Assembly (NCBI GenBank): GCA_963971305.1 | Contig: OZ020303.1 | Location: forward strand, 44,752,106 to 44,816,105 | Direction of reading: 5' to 3' | Length of the DNA stretch: 64,000 nt | DNA from: Arcuatula senhousia | Lineage: Eukaryota; Mollusca; Bivalvia; Mytilida; Mytilidae | Shown here: positions 62,293 through 64,000 of the stretch, in pieces | How positions within the stretch are numbered: the first letter of the stretch is position 1 | How the letters are laid out: the number at the start of each line of letters is the position of its first letter | Made by a program: the position numbers and the translations under genes | The notes under the pieces: model-generated | Database searches by the model: none | What the model saw: the letters and a program-made list of their open reading frames with translations, nothing else | Told to the model about the DNA's origin: nothing

Positions 62293-63409
62293 TAGATGTG
62301 CATATTACTAGGAATTTTTTATCTGCCTAATTTCGTGGGAGTTATGGCCCTTGGACTTAAAAAATTGGTGAAAATCACTATTTCTCAGCTCGTGAACACA
62401 ACTCCTCTGAAACTACTGGACAGAATTCCACGAAACTTGGCATGTAGGTAGTACACAATATGCATTGGATAACATTGATAGTCCAATAGCAGAACGTGTG
62501 GGGTGAGTGTGCTCACTAAGGTTCTTTCATTTTTATCTGACAAATGTTTATGGGAGTTATGGCACTATATTGACTTACTACAATTTCAGTCTTACATTAA
62601 TATTGTGCATAACTTTTCATCTGTATATTTACACCTAAGTTCATGTTTTCTTGAATTAGAATGGGTTTTTTTTATTTAGATTTGCATGCCTGTTTTACAT
62701 GTGGATTAAGAGACTTCATCGAAACAGCCCCTGTTACTGCTGAGCCTTTATGTAGGCAACTAACAAGTATGGTTATATGAGATGGTAATACTACACTTGC
62801 ATTCCCAAAGTCACTAGTTTGCTGATCTATATATTTTGTTTGCGTGCCAACTACATGTATGTAGCAGGGTTTATAGTTTTACAGTTTGTTAGTTTGTCTT
62901 TTACATTGGTACATATAACCAAATTTCCGTCAAACTTTTCCCAGAAACCATACATATGACATTGATTTGAAATTTGGTAGGGTGTTTCAGTATGTCAAAC
63001 TTTACTTCCTAAACAAATTTTGGACCTGTTAGACCCCTTTTTTGTGTTTGGGCGGTGGGGGCATCATGTCTAATGGACACATTGCTCATTTTTTTACATG
63101 TCATTTAAAAGATCTACAGAACTCGTTCTTTTGTTGTTTTGTACATATTATGACAACTCTGAATAAAGATTACTTACATGTTCCTACACCGTCATTGGTT
63201 CTGAAATAGTTTAGGTTTCTACACAGTAAGGCTGATAGCACAAGGCTTTATTAAATTCTGTGGTAACCGTTTATTTATTTTGTTTGTTTTATTGCAAGTC
63301 ATGTTTTTACATTTTAAGGGTTCTGGCCTGCATACAAAATAGGACAGCAGGAAGATTGCCATGAGTTGTTGGTCATGGTCATGGGTGAAGTAGAAGAAAA
63401 CTGTTTTGG
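47486..63409 (+). CDS. MULE transposase-SWIM-USP fusion gene (13 exons seen, continues past right edge)
   Basis: Joining the 13 exons listed below gives about 1028 residues in one frame. The domains in order: an N-terminal region (1-330) resembling the CARF/ALS2CR8-type leader found before transposase-like domains in animal proteins (tentative); a MULE DDE core with Asp in LIDATYKT (52434), Asp in FMMDYSE (52617) and Glu in TNNGVEALNSSLK (55852); a SWIM finger CSCDDFLKFFLPCKH; a basic linker; then a USP Cys box GLLN...NLCFANSLLQCL (Cys codon 61832) and the QQEDCHELL box. The USP His box must lie beyond 64000. USPs remove ubiquitin, and MULE transposases cut and paste DNA. Many introns, no TIRs and normal codon use suggest a domesticated host gene rather than a mobile copy (inference). 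An alternative is two genes. No terminal exon with polyadenylation signal separates the halves, although readthrough of exon 6 meets a TAA at 56722-56724. Confidence 0.8.
47800..47925 (+). repeat. LINE 3' end in intron 1
   Basis: GGACCTTAATTGGAAATAAAATATG followed by TCTTATGTCTTATAATA looks like a LINE 3' UTR with short tail repeats. No ORF remains. Confidence 0.45.
48467..48614 (+). CDS. Exon 2 of the MULE-USP gene
   Basis: SDDAKKKQKTERRLLWKYQD continuing to MACQFGKPRRKDEKT. A basic stretch and a Cys suggest the start of a zinc-binding leader. Acceptor TTTAAAG, donor GTATTT. Confidence 0.75.
49225..49328 (+). CDS. Exon 3 of the MULE-USP gene
   Basis: NKEIDHQYIRGQRFHIQTTK followed by KVDCVAKLSIRYVT. 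The DCxA phrase occurs in FAR1/CARF-like leaders of MULE-derived proteins. It ends with the split Arg codon AG|A. Confidence 0.8.
49512..51650 (+). repeat. Satellite A: about 30 tandem 71-bp units in intron 3
   Basis: The monomer runs from GGAATCTGATGT to its exact complement ACATCAGATTCC, with about 33 bp between (TGTACATTAATATCTAATAG...) and a short linker ATCATGTACCACA. Each unit can form a 12-bp hairpin. Units are very similar. Variants CACTAAT, ATCTACATG and TTTGCC are clustered, mostly towards the right end, as in unequal exchange. It fills most of the 2.4-kb intron, ending about 80 bp before the exon 4 acceptor. Confidence 0.95.
51728..52725 (+). CDS. Exon 4 of the MULE-USP gene: leader and transposase core
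   Basis: About 332 codons. It runs from YPQYSVDDKAGRLQKQ through HPDLKLIIKQNVEMG and DRSYYPTSRDIYNFI, an acidic low-complexity stretch (SESEDEEEEEDDNGE), then the MULE core KFVLIDATYKTSKYALPLF, QSFMMDYSEVEFQAV and LCIFHIEQAWLRW. The donor GTAAGT at 52726 is strong. Without splicing, the frame ends at 52754. Confidence 0.88.
52726..53669 (+). other. Intron 4
   Basis: Non-coding, with no defined repeat recognised. It ends in the acceptor TTTATTACAG. Confidence 0.7.
53670..53848 (+). CDS. Exon 5 of the MULE-USP gene
   Basis: RKSNLTDDEAAEFLKLMREV to YLDRYWLSIPE. This is the helical insertion between the second Asp and the Glu of the MULE core. The end is in phase 0, donor GTAATG. Confidence 0.85.
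54848..55766 (+). repeat. GTCTCGCC-headed repeat in intron 5
   Basis: The head GTCTCGCCTGCGAC folds on GTCGCAAAAGGCGAGAC. A GGCGACGGCGACGGCGGC tract follows. There are four units of about 170 bp with 'AAGCAGTTATG...ACCATTGATATTTGGTATGCA' and TGCAGTCACGGTCTACTGAC. The tail GTTGCGACAGGCGAGAC (55733-55749) is the complement of the head, ending TCTCTGTGTTAACAG, 22 bp before the exon 6 acceptor. Confidence 0.85.
55789..56704 (+). CDS. Exon 6 of the MULE-USP gene: DDE glutamate and SWIM finger
   Basis: 305 codons starting RWCRAFIDAGFNSMLRTNNG. It contains the third acidic residue (NNGVEALNSSLK), the SWIM motif LPSCSCDDFLKFFLPCKHFF (Cys-x-Cys-x9-Cys-x-His) and a Gln/Asn-rich helical end. Spliced at KG|GTAAGA it continues in phase 1. 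If the donor is not used, a stop follows after seven codons, giving a transposase-only isoform. Confidence 0.9.
56705..57777 (+). other. Intron 6
   Basis: Non-coding, with no defined repeat recognised. It ends in the acceptor GTATTTCAG. Confidence 0.6.
57778..57852 (+). CDS. Exon 7 of the MULE-USP gene: basic linker
   Basis: EDQLNQNRKTRQTTSRKRKI followed by SNKQA, with a nuclear-localisation-like RKRK. It is a symmetrical phase 1-1 exon. Its donor (57853) is about 50 bp before satellite B. Confidence 0.75.
57903..59915 (+). repeat. Satellite B: about 28 tandem 71-bp units in intron 7
   Basis: The monomer starts GGAATCTGGTGTCAGGTGTC, passes TATATCTAGCTGTATATAG and ends GACATCAGAATCC plus a TTGCTATAGTACA linker. 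The two ends are imperfect complements (11 of 13) and the centre is nearly palindromic around AGCT. Variants such as GTATACATGTATATAG (58635, 58934, 59438) and GTCCATATC (58774, 59572) repeat in the same order about 798 bp apart, a higher-order duplication. Confidence 0.95.
60028..60090 (+). CDS. Exon 8 of the MULE-USP gene
   Basis: ENDCLADIIVEPFIENNIHT, an acidic 21-codon phase 1-1 exon. Acceptor TCTTTCAG, donor GTAAGA. Confidence 0.7.
60348..60425 (+). CDS. Exon 9 of the MULE-USP gene, with tandem acceptor
   Basis: AEQISEESPPEKIMRSQKRN and LTSQHS. The acceptor reads TTTTCAGCAG, so use of the second AG (exon from 60351) removes one Ala in frame. It is a phase 1-1 exon, donor GTATTA. Confidence 0.7.
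60426..61296 (+). repeat. Intron 9 with two repeat fragments
   Basis: 60440-60650 resembles the GTCTCGCC family (TCTCCCCCATGACAAACGTC, then CATTGATATTTGGTAT). 60835-60984 is the second copy of the 145-bp repeat at 39192 (CTGCTTGCCGTCTTGCATTG). Confidence 0.5.
61297..61362 (+). CDS. Exon 10 of the MULE-USP gene
   Basis: VITAEAEKFRQRKLQQLQNS and SG. A short charged helix, phase 1-1. Acceptor TATTTTAG, donor GTAAGT. Confidence 0.7.
61785..61910 (+). CDS. Exon 11 of the MULE-USP gene: USP Cys box
   Basis: SVYPTGGLLNGYRKNLCFAN followed by SLLQCLRLTDMHRIL. It aligns with the USP Cys box (GLxNxGNTCFxNSxLQCL); Cys is at codon 61832, and the Asn two residues before it could form the oxyanion hole. 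The residues GYRKNL replace the usual LGNT. Confidence 0.85.
62139..62521 (+). repeat. TATACCCC-headed repeat in intron 11
   Basis: The head TATACCCCACACAACG folds on GTTGCGAAGGGTATA, followed by GTCCGTCCGTCAGTCC and the kernel CTCCTCTGCAACTACTGAAC/GAAACTTGGTATG. A second kernel follows at about 62400. The tail is CGTGTGGGGT (62495-62504), the complement of the head. A related kernel without a head lies at 62000-62110. Confidence 0.75.
62680..62766 (+). CDS. Exon 12 of the MULE-USP gene
   Basis: DLHACFTCGLRDFIETAPVT and AEPLCRQLT. The C-x2-C pair and the position fit the segment between Cys and QQD boxes in USP36/42-like enzymes. Phase 1-1, donor GTATGG. Confidence 0.75.
63319..63409 (+). 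CDS. Exon 13 of the MULE-USP gene: QQD box
   Basis: RFWPAYKIGQQEDCHELLVM then VMGEVEENCFG. It matches the conserved USP motif around GxQQDAHEFL. The last codon is split (GG|), donor GTAATT at 63410. The next exon is outside the window. Confidence 0.8.
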
Positions 63410-64000
63410 GTAATTCATTGCTAAGTTAAGAACTGTGGCTCTTTTAAAGCAAAACTAATTTGACTCTTGATATTGAACATTTAACGATTTTTCAGTTAGA
63501 AAAATGGGTTAAAATAATTAAATACTTACAAATTTCCACTTTGAGTTATTGAATATTTTTTTCTTTTTTGTGGATTATCTGGAAATGGAACACTTGTACA
63601 GATTCAACAAAGAGTCAGACAAGCAGAAATGAACTTTTTCTATTAAAGTTATTTAAAATGTCTGTCATTATCTGCGTATAATGATAACTTTAAGTAAAAT
63701 GATATCTGTACTTTATAATATAAGCGTGGAGAAATGTGCACAATAAAAAGTATATTTCATGCATTTTCTTTTAAATGTATTTGATTTTCGAAATAGAAAT
63801 AAAAGAATCAACACTATCATTCACCTTACCTGTGCATTAAATTGGTTCAGTGAATTTGTGTACTACATCATCGATAGATAGGCTTTTATCTCAAACTTTG
63901 GATTAAAGGTTTTGTTTTGGTCACAAACATTTTGTTTGAGGTATTTTTATTATGTAACTCACTTATACATATTCAAATTAGGTTTTCAATCACACTGATT
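63410..64000 (+). other. Intron 13, to the window edge
   Basis: AT-rich sequence with no exon or repeat recognised. Confidence 0.5.

Overview
The window looks like nuclear DNA of a bivalve mollusc, probably a mussel (Mytilidae). This is inferred from AT-rich long introns, GT-AG multi-exon genes, and many interspersed repeats of bivalve type (GTC-rich hairpin-headed repeats, an element carrying TACGCCTGACGCGCGTTTCG, and fold-back MITEs). No prokaryotic or viral genome organisation is seen.

Left third (1-18 kb): the last seven exons of a TESK/LIMK-type protein kinase gene on the + strand (4276-16387). The N-lobe exons lie upstream of the window. Its fifth visible intron contains a 5'-truncated L1-like LINE with a 16-bp target-site duplication. 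That LINE was later split just before its YADD motif by a 2.3-kb insertion carrying a GTC-rich hairpin-headed repeat. The 3' flank holds a fold-back element interrupted by a 1-kb hAT-like element with an 8-bp duplication.

Middle (18-47 kb): no host gene was recognised, and the stretch is built from layered transposons. It contains a full-length LINE with two open ORFs and a 15-bp TSD (21722-28002), whose ORF2 starts with a hydrophobic leader ending in a 2A-like NPGP motif. It also contains tandem and dispersed repeats, and an 8.6-kb segment (32817-41459) bounded by about 150-bp inverted repeats that splits an older repeat copy and is flanked by AAAT on both sides. Beyond it come a 2.2-kb TIR element full of GACGTC motifs and a 210-bp hAT-type MITE. 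A 46-bp relative of that MITE sits at 38.7 kb.

Right third (47-64 kb): a large + strand gene of at least 13 coding exons that runs off the right edge. Its predicted product joins an N-terminal CARF/ALS2CR8-like region, a Mutator-like (MULE) transposase core with all three acidic residues, a SWIM zinc finger, a basic linker made of symmetrical phase-1 exons, and the start of a USP (C19) deubiquitinase domain. Two of its introns are filled with satellite arrays of the same 71-bp period and the same end-hairpin design but different sequence.

Of the systems seen, the transposase-SWIM-USP gene with its twin intronic satellites, the long-TIR segment, and the common layout shared by five otherwise different repeat families look most worth following.
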